Source of the DNA: Caccoplasma_A sp045587545
Lineage (GTDB): Bacteria > Bacteroidota > Bacteroidia > Bacteroidales > G3-4614
DNA length: 64,000 nucleotides
Direction of reading: 5' to 3'
Assembly (NCBI GenBank): GCA_045587545.1
Contig: JAZNCN010000005.1
Coordinates: forward strand, 62,001-126,000
Shown: positions 41,773-51,826 of the stretch, piece after piece
Numbering within the stretch: the first letter of the stretch is position 1
Layout: the number at the start of each line of letters is the position of its first letter
Position numbers and translations under genes: made by a program
The notes under the pieces: model-generated
What the model was told of the DNA's origin: nothing
The model's input: the letters and a program-made list of their open reading frames with translations, nothing else
Databases searched by the model: none

Positions 41773-44700
41773 TTGATTAAACTTTTATCAATAATACGAA
41801 TAATATTAGTTTGGTTGCTACTCAGTATTGGTGTGGCATATACTGTCATATATATACTACTGAGTGTAAACTCTGTGCAAAACAATATTGCGAATAAATC
41901 AACTAAATATTTATCGGAATTTCTTGATTGCAATGTTAGTATTGAAAAGGTAAAGTTATCTCCTTTTAATCGTGCAGCTATAAATAATATTGTAATTTTT
42001 GACAAGAACAACGACACTCTTTTTTATGCAAAAAAGGCAAATGCCTCTTTAAGATTACTTGAACTTTTCAGGAAAGAGATTGTAATAAGTTCTATTAGCG
42101 TCTCTGATTTTTGTATTCATATAAACAAAAAGAACGAAGGAAGCGACCTTAATATTAATTTCCTAATTGATAAATTTAAAATCAAAAAGAGAAATCCAAA
42201 TCCTCCCAAATTGGCCATTAATACTCTATTGCTACAGGGAGGACATATAAAATATGACGTTACCGATGCCGAATATAAAGACGATGATTTATTTGATAAA
42301 AATCACATAGATATTAATGATGCTCTTGTAAATGCCTCTCTGAAAAGTATAAGCAGAGACTCTATAAATATAAGTGTCAGAGCTCTCAGACTATCAGAGA
42401 AATCGGGATTTTATATAAAAAATATAGCATTTAAATTAATTGGAAATAAAGAGAATATCAGACTTCGTAATTTTGCATTTGACGGTAAAGAGAGCAAGTT
42501 AAGAATAAAAGAGAACTATATTCTTTTACCAAAAGATATTGATGCAAACAACTTTATGGAGATTGCCGATTTAAATTTTGGTATTAATAACGGAATTTTG
42601 GTTCTTTCTGATTTCTCGTCATTTATTCCCATATTCAAAGAGTTTAACACCCCAATAAACATAAGTTGTGCTATAACCGGAAATCCGAACCATCTTTTCC
42701 TTGATACATTAAAAATCAATTATGCAAACGACGGATTGGTAGCATCGGGATATGGTTCAATAGACAATATATTTCCTGAGCCAAAGAATGCCTTTATATT
42801 TGGCGAAATGAAAGAACTTAATTTAACATCAAAAGGTGCCGTAACCATGCTCAACGAACTAAATGTTAAGTTAAAAGATTATTCCACTCTATACAAGATT
42901 AAACACCTGTCGTTCAAAGGGCAGATATCAGGATTTACATCAAAACTTGTAACATACGGAGAATTTAAAAGCGGAATAGGTAATGTTGAAACTGATATGA
43001 CCATTGAAAAAAGCAATGGACTAAAATTCAAAGGAAATATTAAATCAAACAAATTAGATATAAACAAATTAATATCAGACAAAGGCTTGGGAGAGATAGC
43101 TTTCAATCTTAAATTAGACGGAAGCCATTCAAAATCAAGCAATACCGGCAAAGTTAAAGGAGAGATAAATTTATTAGAATATAACAACTACAAGTATAAA
43201 AATATTGCCGTTGATGCCAAATATGCCGATAAAGAGTATATTGGTTCAGTAGCTTTAAACGATTCAAATATCATTCTGAGTATTGACGGTTTAATGAACC
43301 TGTCAAAGAATGAAAATAAATTTGCGCTTAAATTGAAAGGCGAAAATATAAAACTCAACGATATTAACTTAACCAAGAAATACGAAGGCTCTCTTCTGAA
43401 TTTTGATATTGATGCGAACTTTACCGGAAATAGAATAGATAACGCCGATGGAGAGGTTGTAATAAACAGTTTTTCATTTGCCAACAACGGAGAGATATTT
43501 GTTTTAGATAGTGCCTATATAAAAGCCAACAACTCTGCTTCGCCACAATTTATTGAAGTAAAATCGGAGCTCATAAACGGGAATATAATTGGAAAATATA
43601 AATTCAGTTCGTTAAAAAACAGCTTTATTGGAATATTATCGGAGGTTATGCCAACATTCTTTATCAATAAAGCAAAAGCAGTTGAAAACTACAACAGGTT
43701 TAAATTTGGATTTAAAATTCCCAACACCGAACTTTTAACAAAAACATTTGAGCTTCCTTTTATGTTGAGTGATGAAAACCATATTAACGGATATTATAAC
43801 GACTCAATAGGAAGATTTTCGGTAGGAGTTGAGGTACCTTCGTTTTCGACAGGTAAGATATTCTTAGAAAACAGTAATATAAGCCTTGAAAAATTTGGTG
43901 ATGCTATTCAAGGTATTGCAGGAACAAGACATATAACCTCAAAAGGAATAAAAACAGATTGGAATATTGCATCAATATCTTCGGCAGATAGTTGCCACGT
44001 AAATATTGATTGGCAGAATACTAAAAATCCGAATATATTTAGTGGAGATTTTGCAACTACAGCCCATTTCTTAGCAAGTCAAGATGGAAATATTGTAGAT
44101 ATGATGATATACCCATCTACATTTACAATCAGCGACAGCATTTGGAATATAGCTCCTGCAACCCTTTTTGCTCAAGGCAAAGAGATTTCAATTCACGATT
44201 TTGAAATTGCACGAGACAATCAACATTTAAAAATCAATGGAGAGATAAGCAAAAACCCCGAGAAACAACTAAATATAAACCTTAAACAGATTGACCTCTC
44301 TTATATATTTGATGTATTAAATAGGAGAAACATTGTTTTTGGAGGCGAAGCTACGGGAGATGTAAATATCAGTGAAATTTACAGAGGCGGTATGCCTGTT
44401 ATGAAGACTGACGGATTATTTGTTAAAGATTTCTCATACAACCATTCTGTTTTTGGAGACCTTGATGTTGAGAGCAAATGGGACGATGAGGAGAAAGCCA
44501 TATGTTTTGATGGAGAAGTTTCGCAACCTGATATTGAGAAATCAAAGGTTATGGGACGAGTTATGCCAACTCGCGATTCGCTCTATTTTTATATTGACGC
44601 CCACAAATTAAGGATAGGATTTATACAACCATTTACCGAAAAGATAATGTCAGGTGTTGGTGGCCGAGTTAGCGGTGTAGTGGAATTTTTTGGACGATTT

Positions 44701-46293
44701 AAAGCTCTTAACGTTGTGGCCAATGCCTATGCCGAAAATTTCAATTTCGGAATTGATTACCTCAATACCAGATATTACATAACTGACAGTGTTAAATTGG
44801 ACAAGAAAGGCATTTGGGCTAAGAATATAACAATTAAAGATAAATTCGGACATACAGGTAAGGCTGATATGGCATTAGAACATACCAATTTCAAAAAGAT
44901 GAAATACGAAATTACATTGCATGATGTAAATAACTTCCTTGTATTTGATGTTACCGAAAAATTAAATCCCCTATATTACGGAACGGTATTTGGTACAGGT
45001 AGTGGATTGATTAAAGGTGATGGTCTTGCTACAACTATTAGTGTAAATATGAGAACCAATCCTAATTCAAACTTTACATTTGCACTACTTGATGAAGAAG
45101 ATGCCGGAGACTATAAATTTATTACATACATTGATAAAGATGCAACAGAGGTTAAAGAGGTAGAGGTTGTTACCGAAAAACCATGGGAGAGATTTAGCAA
45201 CATAAACATAACTACCCCCAAACCCAAACATAAATTACATGTTAATCTTAGAATTGATGCCACTCGCGATGCAATGATGCGATTAGTTATAGACCCTGCA
45301 ACAAACGATCAAATAAAAGCATGGGGCGAAGGTGGAATCAGAATTGAATATAATACAAATGATGAATTAGGAATTTATGGCACATATACTGCCGAAAAAG
45401 GTAGCTACAGTTTGAATTTGCAAGATTTAATTTCAAAAGACTTTATTGTTGAAGAAGGAAGTTCAATAAGTTTTACAGGAGATCCAATGAACGCAAATCT
45501 TAATATAGGCGCATACTATAATGTACAGGCTAACCTTTTGGACCTTGACGAAAGTTTTGCTCACGAAAATGAGCTTAATCGTACTACCGTACCCGTTCAC
45601 ACAACATTACATTTAACAGGAAATCTTCAAAAACCGGAATTTACATTTGATTTGACTTTCCCAACCCTCAGCCAAAATATATACCGAAGGGTTAAGACAA
45701 TTATAAATTCTGACGATATGATGAACCGACAAGTTTTATATCTGCTTGCACTGAATAAATTCTATACACCGGAATATATGAGCGTGAGCGAACGTCATAA
45801 CAACGAACTTGCCGCAGTTGCATCATCGGCTTTATCGTCTCAATTAAACAACATTCTTGGGCAGATAAGTGAGAACTTTAACATTGGAACAAACTTCAGA
45901 AGTGATAAAGGAGACTTTACCGACCTTGAATTTGATGTTGTTCTATCATCACAACTATTAAACAACCGATTAATATTTAACGGTAACTTAGGCTACAGAG
46001 ATAAATCGGTTAGCAATAATAGTTTTATTGGAGACTTTGATTTGGAGTATTTAATAAACAAATCGGGTACTTTCCGCCTTAAAGCATACAACCATTACAA
46101 CGACAAAAACTACTATATTAAATCAGCTCTTACCACTCAAGGTGTTGGTATAATGTTTAAGAAAGATTTTAATAAAGCCATTGAAATTTTTAAACGTAAC
46201 CCCGAAGATGTTGCTGACGAAAAAGCAAAGAGAGAGAAACGTAAAGCTCGCAGAGAAGAGAGAAATGAGAAGAGGAATAGTAGTGAGGAGTAA
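41773..46293 (+). CDS. tamB: TamB/AsmA-like translocation and assembly module protein
   Basis: This 1506-residue protein has one N-terminal transmembrane helix (about 8-30) and a very long beta-rich periplasmic region built of repeating amphipathic strands (AsmA-like/bridge-type groove). The conserved TamB (DUF490) domain covers the last ~400 residues, with Phe-Asp-Leu-Thr-Phe-Pro-Thr-Leu near 1292-1299 and Asp-Leu-Glu-Phe-Asp-Val. The C-terminal tail is highly charged (Lys/Arg/Glu). It starts with TTG, followed at once by the membrane anchor. It probably carries lipids or helps outer membrane protein assembly. Confidence 0.88.
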   Translation: MIKLLSIIRIILVWLLLSIGVAYTVIYILLSVNSVQNNIANKSTKYLSEFLDCNVSIEKVKLSPFNRAAINNIVIFDKNNDTLFYAKKANASLRLLELFRKEIVISSISVSDFCIHINKKNEGSDLNINFLIDKFKIKKRNPNPPKLAINTLLLQGGHIKYDVTDAEYKDDDLFDKNHIDINDALVNASLKSISRDSINISVRALRLSEKSGFYIKNIAFKLIGNKENIRLRNFAFDGKESKLRIKENYILLPKDIDANNFMEIADLNFGINNGILVLSDFSSFIPIFKEFNTPINISCAITGNPNHLFLDTLKINYANDGLVASGYGSIDNIFPEPKNAFIFGEMKELNLTSKGAVTMLNELNVKLKDYSTLYKIKHLSFKGQISGFTSKLVTYGEFKSGIGNVETDMTIEKSNGLKFKGNIKSNKLDINKLISDKGLGEIAFNLKLDGSHSKSSNTGKVKGEINLLEYNNYKYKNIAVDAKYADKEYIGSVALNDSNIILSIDGLMNLSKNENKFALKLKGENIKLNDINLTKKYEGSLLNFDIDANFTGNRIDNADGEVVINSFSFANNGEIFVLDSAYIKANNSASPQFIEVKSELINGNIIGKYKFSSLKNSFIGILSEVMPTFFINKAKAVENYNRFKFGFKIPNTELLTKTFELPFMLSDENHINGYYNDSIGRFSVGVEVPSFSTGKIFLENSNISLEKFGDAIQGIAGTRHITSKGIKTDWNIASISSADSCHVNIDWQNTKNPNIFSGDFATTAHFLASQDGNIVDMMIYPSTFTISDSIWNIAPATLFAQGKEISIHDFEIARDNQHLKINGEISKNPEKQLNINLKQIDLSYIFDVLNRRNIVFGGEATGDVNISEIYRGGMPVMKTDGLFVKDFSYNHSVFGDLDVESKWDDEEKAICFDGEVSQPDIEKSKVMGRVMPTRDSLYFYIDAHKLRIGFIQPFTEKIMSGVGGRVSGVVEFFGRFKALNVVANAYAENFNFGIDYLNTRYYITDSVKLDKKGIWAKNITIKDKFGHTGKADMALEHTNFKKMKYEITLHDVNNFLVFDVTEKLNPLYYGTVFGTGSGLIKGDGLATTISVNMRTNPNSNFTFALLDEEDAGDYKFITYIDKDATEVKEVEVVTEKPWERFSNINITTPKPKHKLHVNLRIDATRDAMMRLVIDPATNDQIKAWGEGGIRIEYNTNDELGIYGTYTAEKGSYSLNLQDLISKDFIVEEGSSISFTGDPMNANLNIGAYYNVQANLLDLDESFAHENELNRTTVPVHTTLHLTGNLQKPEFTFDLTFPTLSQNIYRRVKTIINSDDMMNRQVLYLLALNKFYTPEYMSVSERHNNELAAVASSALSSQLNNILGQISENFNIGTNFRSDKGDFTDLEFDVVLSSQLLNNRLIFNGNLGYRDKSVSNNSFIGDFDLEYLINKSGTFRLKAYNHYNDKNYYIKSALTTQGVGIMFKKDFNKAIEIFKRNPEDVADEKAKREKRKARREERNEKRNSSEE

Positions 46294-46325
46294 TTGAATA
46301 ATACAAACAAGATTTCAATTATTTG

Positions 46326-47195
46326 TTAAATATATTTATTTAATTCAACAATATAATCTTTAATTATTTTCAAATTAGGGTAGTTATATATACGAACATT
46401 CCATTCCTTAATTATCCTATTAATGTAAAGTTTACTCATAAATGTTCCACCAAAGTATGATAATATTTTAGAAACGGCTACTCTCTCAGTTTTAAAATCT
46501 GTTAATATAACTTCATCTGATTCTGGAGTAGCCATAACAGACTTTGAATGATGTCTGTAATAATATAAACGAGCAGAAGTAAAAGCTATTTTATTTACTT
46601 CTGATAAATAATCAATTAACGCAACAAAATCCTGACCTCTTTTTAAAGAGGTTGAAAGATGACGTTTAACAATATCTGCCCTAATCAACTTATCCCACAA
46701 CACAGGGCTACATTTGTTATTTAGAAAATCACAATTCTCAATATCTGATCTACTTAGTAATACATTCCCAAATTTATTCCATAGATCCAATGGTTTCCCT
46801 AATATACCATTTTCATCAACAGAATATGACTTACACACGGAAATATCTGCATCCTCATCGGAAATCAATGAATACAAATGTTTATACATATTTCTATCAA
46901 CATAGTCATCTGAATCAACAAAACCGATGTATTTACCTCTTGCAACTAATACACCAGAATTGCGAGCTTGACCTTGACCTTGATTAAGTTGATGTATAAC
47001 TTTGAAATTATGATATTTTTTTGCATATTCATCTAATATTATAGAAGAACCATCAATGGAGCCATCATCAACCATAATAATTTCTATACTTTCCAATGTC
47101 TGATTTAATAAACTGTCCAAGCAATATTTCAAATATGGTTTTGAGTTATATACTGGCACAATGACACTTACTAAATAGTCTTCACATTGAATCAT
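46326..47195 (-). CDS. Family 2 glycosyltransferase at the end of the RiPP cluster
   Basis: This 289-residue GT-A protein has Val-Ser-Val-Ile-Val-Pro-Val-Tyr-Asn at 9-17, Val-Asp-Asp-Gly-Ser near 42-46, the Gly-Gln-Gly-Gln-Ala-Arg-Asn segment and the metal motif Asp-Ser-Asp-Asp near 93-96. It is the last gene of the minus-strand run and overlaps the peptidase gene by 4 bp (ATGA), so it is translationally coupled to it. It may glycosylate the peptide product or a cell-surface glycan. The sugar is unknown. Confidence 0.85.
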   Translation of the reverse strand: MIQCEDYLVSVIVPVYNSKPYLKYCLDSLLNQTLESIEIIMVDDGSIDGSSIILDEYAKKYHNFKVIHQLNQGQGQARNSGVLVARGKYIGFVDSDDYVDRNMYKHLYSLISDEDADISVCKSYSVDENGILGKPLDLWNKFGNVLLSRSDIENCDFLNNKCSPVLWDKLIRADIVKRHLSTSLKRGQDFVALIDYLSEVNKIAFTSARLYYYRHHSKSVMATPESDEVILTDFKTERVAVSKILSYFGGTFMSKLYINRIIKEWNVRIYNYPNLKIIKDYIVELNKYI

Positions 47196-48229
47196 AAAAT
47201 AAAAGATTTAACAAGCGCAATACAATTCTTTACATCTGTTATTGATACCACCTCAGATGGAGAATGCATATATCTCACAGGATATGAAACTATTGCCGTT
47301 TGTATCCCTTTACATTGTATCTGTATAGCCCTCGCTTCGGTACCGCTAGCATTAGGGTGCCCCTCTAATTGATAGGGAATATTTTCACTAATTGCAGTCT
47401 GGACAATTTCATTTATTAAATTTCTATCTGTATCTGGACTAATACATAAAGACGGTCCCCTGCTTAGACGGACATCGCCATATAATCTCTGATTTATGTT
47501 AGGATAGTCCGTTGCGTGAGTTGCATCTATAACTATAGCTATGTCTGGCTTTATTTGTGTAACAGCAGGCATAGCTCCTCTTAATCCTATTTCTTCTTGA
47601 ACCGTTGAAACAAAATAAATATCATAATTGGTTTTACAATTATGTAATTCTCTCATTAATTCCAATAATATAAGACTTCCTATTTTGTTATCAGCAGAAC
47701 GAGTAACTAAGTAATCATCACTTATCTGTACACGATCTGTAGAAAAAGTAACAGGATCACCAACTGATATACATTGCAATGCATGTTCTTTTGATTTAAA
47801 ACCTAAATCGACCCAAGTATCTTCTATTGAAAACGAGTTTCTTTCTTTTTCACTCAACAAATGTATTGGTTTACGTCCAACTATTCCCAAAAAAGAGTTA
47901 CCGCGATGATGTACTGCAAGTCTTGTCCCTGGCAACAACATCAAATCCACTCCTCCAATTGGGACTATATACAACATCCCGTTGTCATCAATATATTTAA
48001 CCATGAAACCAACCTCATCAATATGAGCCGTAATCATCAGTTTCTTCTTGCCTGGATTATTCTTGTGAGCAACAACATTCCCAAGCGTATCAAAATCAAT
48101 TTCATCAACATATTTATTTGCAAACTGTTCAAACAATTTTTGACCCTCTCTCTCAAAACCTGAAGGAGTTGGAATATCCAAAACCTTTGTCAGATAAAGA
48201 TCACTTTCTTTATTAAAACAAATATCCAT
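47192..48229 (-). CDS. M42-family metallo-aminopeptidase in the RiPP cluster
   Basis: This 345-residue protein has the M42 pattern: Ala-His-Ile-Asp-Glu (about 67-71, metal His and Asp), Ser-Ala-Asp-Asn-Lys-Ile-Gly (bridging Asp), Gln-Glu-Glu-Ile-Gly (catalytic and metal Glu) and Tyr-Met-His-Ser-Pro-Ser-Glu. Family members trim N-terminal residues. Here it sits 3 bp after a radical SAM gene and overlaps the GT gene, so it may remove leader residues or degrade the cleaved leader. A 57-residue homologous N-terminal fragment lies at the other end of the cluster (55590-55763). Confidence 0.88.
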   Translation of the reverse strand: MDICFNKESDLYLTKVLDIPTPSGFEREGQKLFEQFANKYVDEIDFDTLGNVVAHKNNPGKKKLMITAHIDEVGFMVKYIDDNGMLYIVPIGGVDLMLLPGTRLAVHHRGNSFLGIVGRKPIHLLSEKERNSFSIEDTWVDLGFKSKEHALQCISVGDPVTFSTDRVQISDDYLVTRSADNKIGSLILLELMRELHNCKTNYDIYFVSTVQEEIGLRGAMPAVTQIKPDIAIVIDATHATDYPNINQRLYGDVRLSRGPSLCISPDTDRNLINEIVQTAISENIPYQLEGHPNASGTEARAIQIQCKGIQTAIVSYPVRYMHSPSEVVSITDVKNCIALVKSFIL

Positions 48230-48232
48230 AAA

Positions 48233-49168
48233 TTATTTAAAAGGAATAAAAGATTTTTCACCTAAAACTTCGGCTGTTTTTTTCCATGTTCCCGGACATT
48301 GTGCCTGAACAATGCACTCCTGACATGGTTTGAAGTTTGCACCACCATCCCCCTTGAGGTTAAAACGGATTTTATTATCTATGGGATTCTCATATGGCAA
48401 ATATAGAGCTGTCATTTCCTCCTCACTTTCATATTTCTGCAGGAACGACCAATAGTAAGGATCTATACAGCATAACGGGGTATTAAATATACGAACAATC
48501 CTGTTTCTTCCATTTTTTTGATATTCTACGACTTTATCCAAAGTATTCTCAATATAAGGTCTGGAAACAGAAAACGGTACTGATGAATCACCCTTATTTG
48601 TCAGTGCCGTTCCTGTCAGGTCAATATTGCAAAGCACCCAAGGCACATTATCTGGGAATGTTTCGTAGAGCCAATCAACATACTCAGGAAGAAGTTGATA
48701 TGTACTATTATTGATAATATGCTTTATGGTCACTTTGACACCAGCCTGAATCAGATTGTTTACTCCGAGCAGGGATTTTTGGAAACTACCCAACACGGAA
48801 GTCACACGATCATGTTCATTTTCCCTGAAACTATGAAACGCCGTCGTGAGTTCAAATTCGTTTCCTGCCACAGCAATGAACCTCTTCAAAAATTCTGGAT
48901 CGGAAAACTTCAAGGAATTTGAGAGAATCCCAAGTTTTAGACCTTTCCTATTTATATATGACACAAGGTCTAAAATACCCTTATAAATGGTTGGTTCTCC
49001 ACCTGAAATCAAGACCATTTCAATGCTCTCTTTTTCAATCGCCTTGTCAACAGCATCATATAGTTCATCCAAGGTTAATTGCGTATAACGTCTCGCATTC
49101 AACGCACATGGACAGAAGACGCACTTCTCGTTACAAATATATGATGGAGATATAAATAATGTTTTCAT
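48233..49168 (-). CDS. Radical SAM enzyme, small type (module B)
   Basis: This 311-residue radical SAM protein has the cluster motif Cys-Asn-Glu-Lys-Cys-Val-Phe-Cys (12-19), followed by Pro-Cys-Ala, then Ser-Gly-Gly-Glu-Pro-Thr. Its C-terminal cluster-like motif is Cys-x2-Cys-x5-Cys-Pro-Gly-Thr-Trp. It is clearly paralogous to the gene at 50898-51824: both start Met-Lys-Thr-Leu and both end in Cys-Pro-Gly-Thr-Trp. It pairs with the SPASM protein just upstream. The exact chemistry is unknown. Confidence 0.88.
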   Translation of the reverse strand: MKTLFISPSYICNEKCVFCPCALNARRYTQLTLDELYDAVDKAIEKESIEMVLISGGEPTIYKGILDLVSYINRKGLKLGILSNSLKFSDPEFLKRFIAVAGNEFELTTAFHSFRENEHDRVTSVLGSFQKSLLGVNNLIQAGVKVTIKHIINNSTYQLLPEYVDWLYETFPDNVPWVLCNIDLTGTALTNKGDSSVPFSVSRPYIENTLDKVVEYQKNGRNRIVRIFNTPLCCIDPYYWSFLQKYESEEEMTALYLPYENPIDNKIRFNLKGDGGANFKPCQECIVQAQCPGTWKKTAEVLGEKSFIPFK

Positions 49169-49195
49169 TTATTAGGGTTCTTATATATTAAGTTC

Positions 49196-50524
49196 TCATT
49201 TAAGTAAAATATTTTCAAGTATAGATAGTGTTTGTTTACAGAATCGTGTGTCCGGCTTATGAATTGTGGTAAATTTTCTTTCTGTATTTATGACACAACC
49301 ACCGCCACATATTCCTAATGCTGGACAGTCATAACATTCTGGCATATATAATGGGGAACGCTTCTGCCACTCTTTGTACATAGAGGATTGAGCTGGGTCA
49401 AACGTATCATCAAATATATCGGTGATGAAATGTTTTTTATCCATAATATGCTCATGACAAATACCAACTGACCCATCTGGTGCTATAGCAATCTGTCGTC
49501 CTCCTGCTGCATTACAATCAAACAGGCACGGATGTTTCTTTTCAAACACCTGCAAACGACGCCCTGTTCTGTTTTCTGTTATATTGTGTTCAGTTAATTC
49601 AAAATACGCTGATGACACAAAATCTGCAGCAGCATTATCATAGTCACCATCAAGTTGTATAATATCATTATCAAGAATGACATTAAAACCGATATTTGTA
49701 GCTTCAACAGTATTGATAAAATAATCAAGAACTTCTGATCTTCTTTCTATAGTTTGTGGTGTAAGTGTACATGCAACATTCAAATCAATACCTATTTCTT
49801 TGCACTTCTTAAAGTTTTTTGTAGCAATTTCCCAAGCTAGTGTTCTTAAATCAGGGAATACTCTATTAATTGATGCCTCCTTATCACCATCAAGAGAAAA
49901 AGTTAGTGTAACATCATGTTTTTTTATAAAACTAATATCATTATCATCAAGCAATGTACCATTAGTAACCACTAATATTTTTGTTTTTTGGGGAAGGATC
50001 CCAAACAAGATATAATCCTTTATTTTTTCTATTGCATGATACAAAACTACCTTATTGTGAAATGGCTCTCCTCCGTAAAAAATTATTGTTTTTCTTTCAT
50101 CAAAGCGTTCCTTGTCCAAATTAATAAGTCTAACAAAAAAGTCAAGACCCTTATCAAATGTACCAATAGACATTATTCCTTCCTTTGTATTTGCAACCTC
50201 AGATTGTTTTTCAAAACAATATTTACATGCAAGGTTACAATTCTTTGTTAAAAAGAAATAGGCTGTTGATATATATGGTTCTTGTATTTCATTTCTGTAA
50301 ATTTCTAACAGTTTTTCGTCAGAATTATCAGATAAACAAATAAAACCTTCTTTTGATAATATATTATATAATTCTGAATCACGAGAAATATTTATAGCTC
50401 TTCTGTTTATATCAATTTCAGATTCTCCGATAGAGACTAATTTCATTTTCAAAGAGTGGTATAAAACCCTTTCTCCACGGTGATTCAATAGATGTGAATA
50501 TCTTGATAATTTATACTGAGTCAT
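49196..50524 (-). CDS. Radical SAM/SPASM peptide maturase (module B)
   Basis: This 442-residue protein has an N-terminal ~90-residue region resembling a peptide-recognition domain. The radical SAM motif is Cys-Asn-Leu-Ala-Cys-Lys-Tyr-Cys near 96-103, with Tyr-Gly-Gly-Glu-Pro-Phe. The C-terminal SPASM region has Cys residues at Cys-Asn-Ala-Ala-Gly-Gly, Ile-Cys-His-Glu, Glu-Cys-Tyr-Asp-Cys-Pro and Cys-Gly-Gly-Gly-Cys, enough for two auxiliary Fe-S clusters. It is the first gene after the precursor and is separated from it by a hairpin. Confidence 0.9.
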   Translation of the reverse strand: MTQYKLSRYSHLLNHRGERVLYHSLKMKLVSIGESEIDINRRAINISRDSELYNILSKEGFICLSDNSDEKLLEIYRNEIQEPYISTAYFFLTKNCNLACKYCFEKQSEVANTKEGIMSIGTFDKGLDFFVRLINLDKERFDERKTIIFYGGEPFHNKVVLYHAIEKIKDYILFGILPQKTKILVVTNGTLLDDNDISFIKKHDVTLTFSLDGDKEASINRVFPDLRTLAWEIATKNFKKCKEIGIDLNVACTLTPQTIERRSEVLDYFINTVEATNIGFNVILDNDIIQLDGDYDNAAADFVSSAYFELTEHNITENRTGRRLQVFEKKHPCLFDCNAAGGRQIAIAPDGSVGICHEHIMDKKHFITDIFDDTFDPAQSSMYKEWQKRSPLYMPECYDCPALGICGGGCVINTERKFTTIHKPDTRFCKQTLSILENILLK

Positions 50525-50549
50525 AGCTGTTAAATTTATTAATTACAAG

Positions 50550-50574
50550 GACCTGGATATTTAATATCCAGGTC
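50550..50574 (-). terminator. Hairpin between RiPP precursor and maturase (partial terminator/processing site)
   Basis: A perfect 11-bp stem GACCTGGATAT/ATATCCAGGTC with a 3-nt loop lies 20 bp after the precursor stop codon. On the minus strand it is followed by CCTTGTAATTAA, with a poor U-tract, so read-through is expected. Such hairpins raise precursor mRNA over maturase mRNA. Confidence 0.65.
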
Positions 50575-50593
50575 ACATTGATAATCTTCTGCA

Positions 50594-50821
50594 TTAATTG
50601 CAGATTGCACCCCAGTTATTCCAACCGTTATTCATCCATGATTCCCATGCACGGTTCTCAAACTTTGATGCTAAAGAGCAATTGTTTGATTCATTATTTG
50701 AATCATACATTGCTGTAATGCTAGCAGCATTACCTTCAAGCTCGATACTAACTTCTGTACCTAACTTCTCTGAAAAAACTTTTACAGTCTTCATTGGTTT
50801 AAAATTTAAAAAATTAAACAT
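50594..50821 (-). CDS. Putative RiPP precursor peptide
   Basis: The ORF has 75 residues from the first ATG, or 66 from the next Met, which begins Met-Lys-Thr-Val-Lys-Val (50594-50794). A GGAGAAA-like site precedes the longer start. A charged leader (about 1-35) is followed by a core rich in Trp, Asn and Cys: Phe-Glu-Asn, Trp-Glu-Ser, Trp-Met-Asn and Trp-Asn-Asn (F45, W50, W53, W58 in the short numbering) and Cys39 and Cys65. Three aromatic-X-Asn triplets match the substrate motif of enzymes that form three-residue cyclophanes. It lies between two radical SAM modules. I do not recognise a named precursor family. Confidence 0.75.
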   Translation of the reverse strand: MFNFLNFKPMKTVKVFSEKLGTEVSIELEGNAASITAMYDSNNESNNCSLASKFENRAWESWMNNGWNNWGAICN

Positions 50822-50897
50822 AAGTGCATTTCTCCATATGAGATAATGCTTTTTCTTTTCATATATCTTTTAAGTATTATAACAAACAGTATAAAAT

Positions 50898-51824
50898 TTA
50901 CCCACAAACAATACCCTTCAATATTGATTCATCAAAATTGTTCTTGAAACTACGCCATGTGCCTGGACAATATTTATTCAATTCACAATTTGTACATGCT
51001 TCAAACAATGGACCGCTATCACTACCAATATCCCATAACAATTCACTATTAGGCACTTTATATGCTGCAACATTTTCTTGTGTTGAAGTTTCTATAAATC
51101 CCCAATAATATGGGTCTATTAAACATAATGGGGTAGTTAATACCTTTACATTTCGTTTGTGTCCAAGTTTCCTTTGTTCAATTACGATATCTAAAGCCTG
51201 CTGTAAATAGGGAATAGAATCACGAAAATCCACAGCAACATTCTCTTTATTTGATGCTGCTGTACCATTAATATCTATATTGCAGAACAACAATGTAACA
51301 TTATCTTCAAATTGAGATGTTGCCCATTTTATATATTCTGGAAGATCCTTATATGTATAGTTAACGATATTATTTTTTATAGATAACTTTACATTATGTT
51401 TAAGCATATTTGAGATTCCTTTCATGCTCCTATTGAAACTGCCCTTGTGTTGTGTCAAAAAATCATGTTTCTCTGGAATATGACTATGAAAAGCTACCGT
51501 CACATCAAGTTTTGAGCCATCAATAATTGAAAACATTTTTTCAGCAAATGTATCATCTGCAAGACGTAAAGCATTTGTAAGTAAACTTATATTAACATCA
51601 AATCTTTTAATATAATCCAATATTTTAAAGAAGTCGGGGTGAATTGTTGGTTCTCCTCCAGACAATAATATATTTTCAACTCCTTTTTCTTCTATTGATT
51701 GACGTACTGTCATACATACTTGATCATATGTTAGCGAAGGCACAGTTACAGAGTCTTTTGAACATGGACAAAATTGACAACGCTCATTACATACATACCC
51801 TATTGCACAATATAATGTTTTCAT
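50898..51824 (-). CDS. Radical SAM enzyme, small type (module A)
   Basis: This 308-residue paralogue of the 48233-49168 protein has Cys-Asn-Glu-Arg-Cys-Gln-Phe-Cys (12-19) followed by Pro-Cys-Ser, Leu-Ser-Gly-Gly-Glu-Pro-Thr, Asp-Pro-Tyr-Tyr-Trp-Gly-Phe and a late Cys-x2-Cys-x5-Cys-Pro-Gly-Thr-Trp. Pairwise matches continue along the whole length, including Cys-Asn-Ile-Asp and Leu-Pro-Glu-Tyr. It starts 2 bp after the SPASM gene and ends 76 bp before the precursor gene, within one transcript. Confidence 0.88.
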   Translation of the reverse strand: MKTLYCAIGYVCNERCQFCPCSKDSVTVPSLTYDQVCMTVRQSIEEKGVENILLSGGEPTIHPDFFKILDYIKRFDVNISLLTNALRLADDTFAEKMFSIIDGSKLDVTVAFHSHIPEKHDFLTQHKGSFNRSMKGISNMLKHNVKLSIKNNIVNYTYKDLPEYIKWATSQFEDNVTLLFCNIDINGTAASNKENVAVDFRDSIPYLQQALDIVIEQRKLGHKRNVKVLTTPLCLIDPYYWGFIETSTQENVAAYKVPNSELLWDIGSDSGPLFEACTNCELNKYCPGTWRSFKNNFDESILKGIVCG

Positions 51825-51826
51825 CT

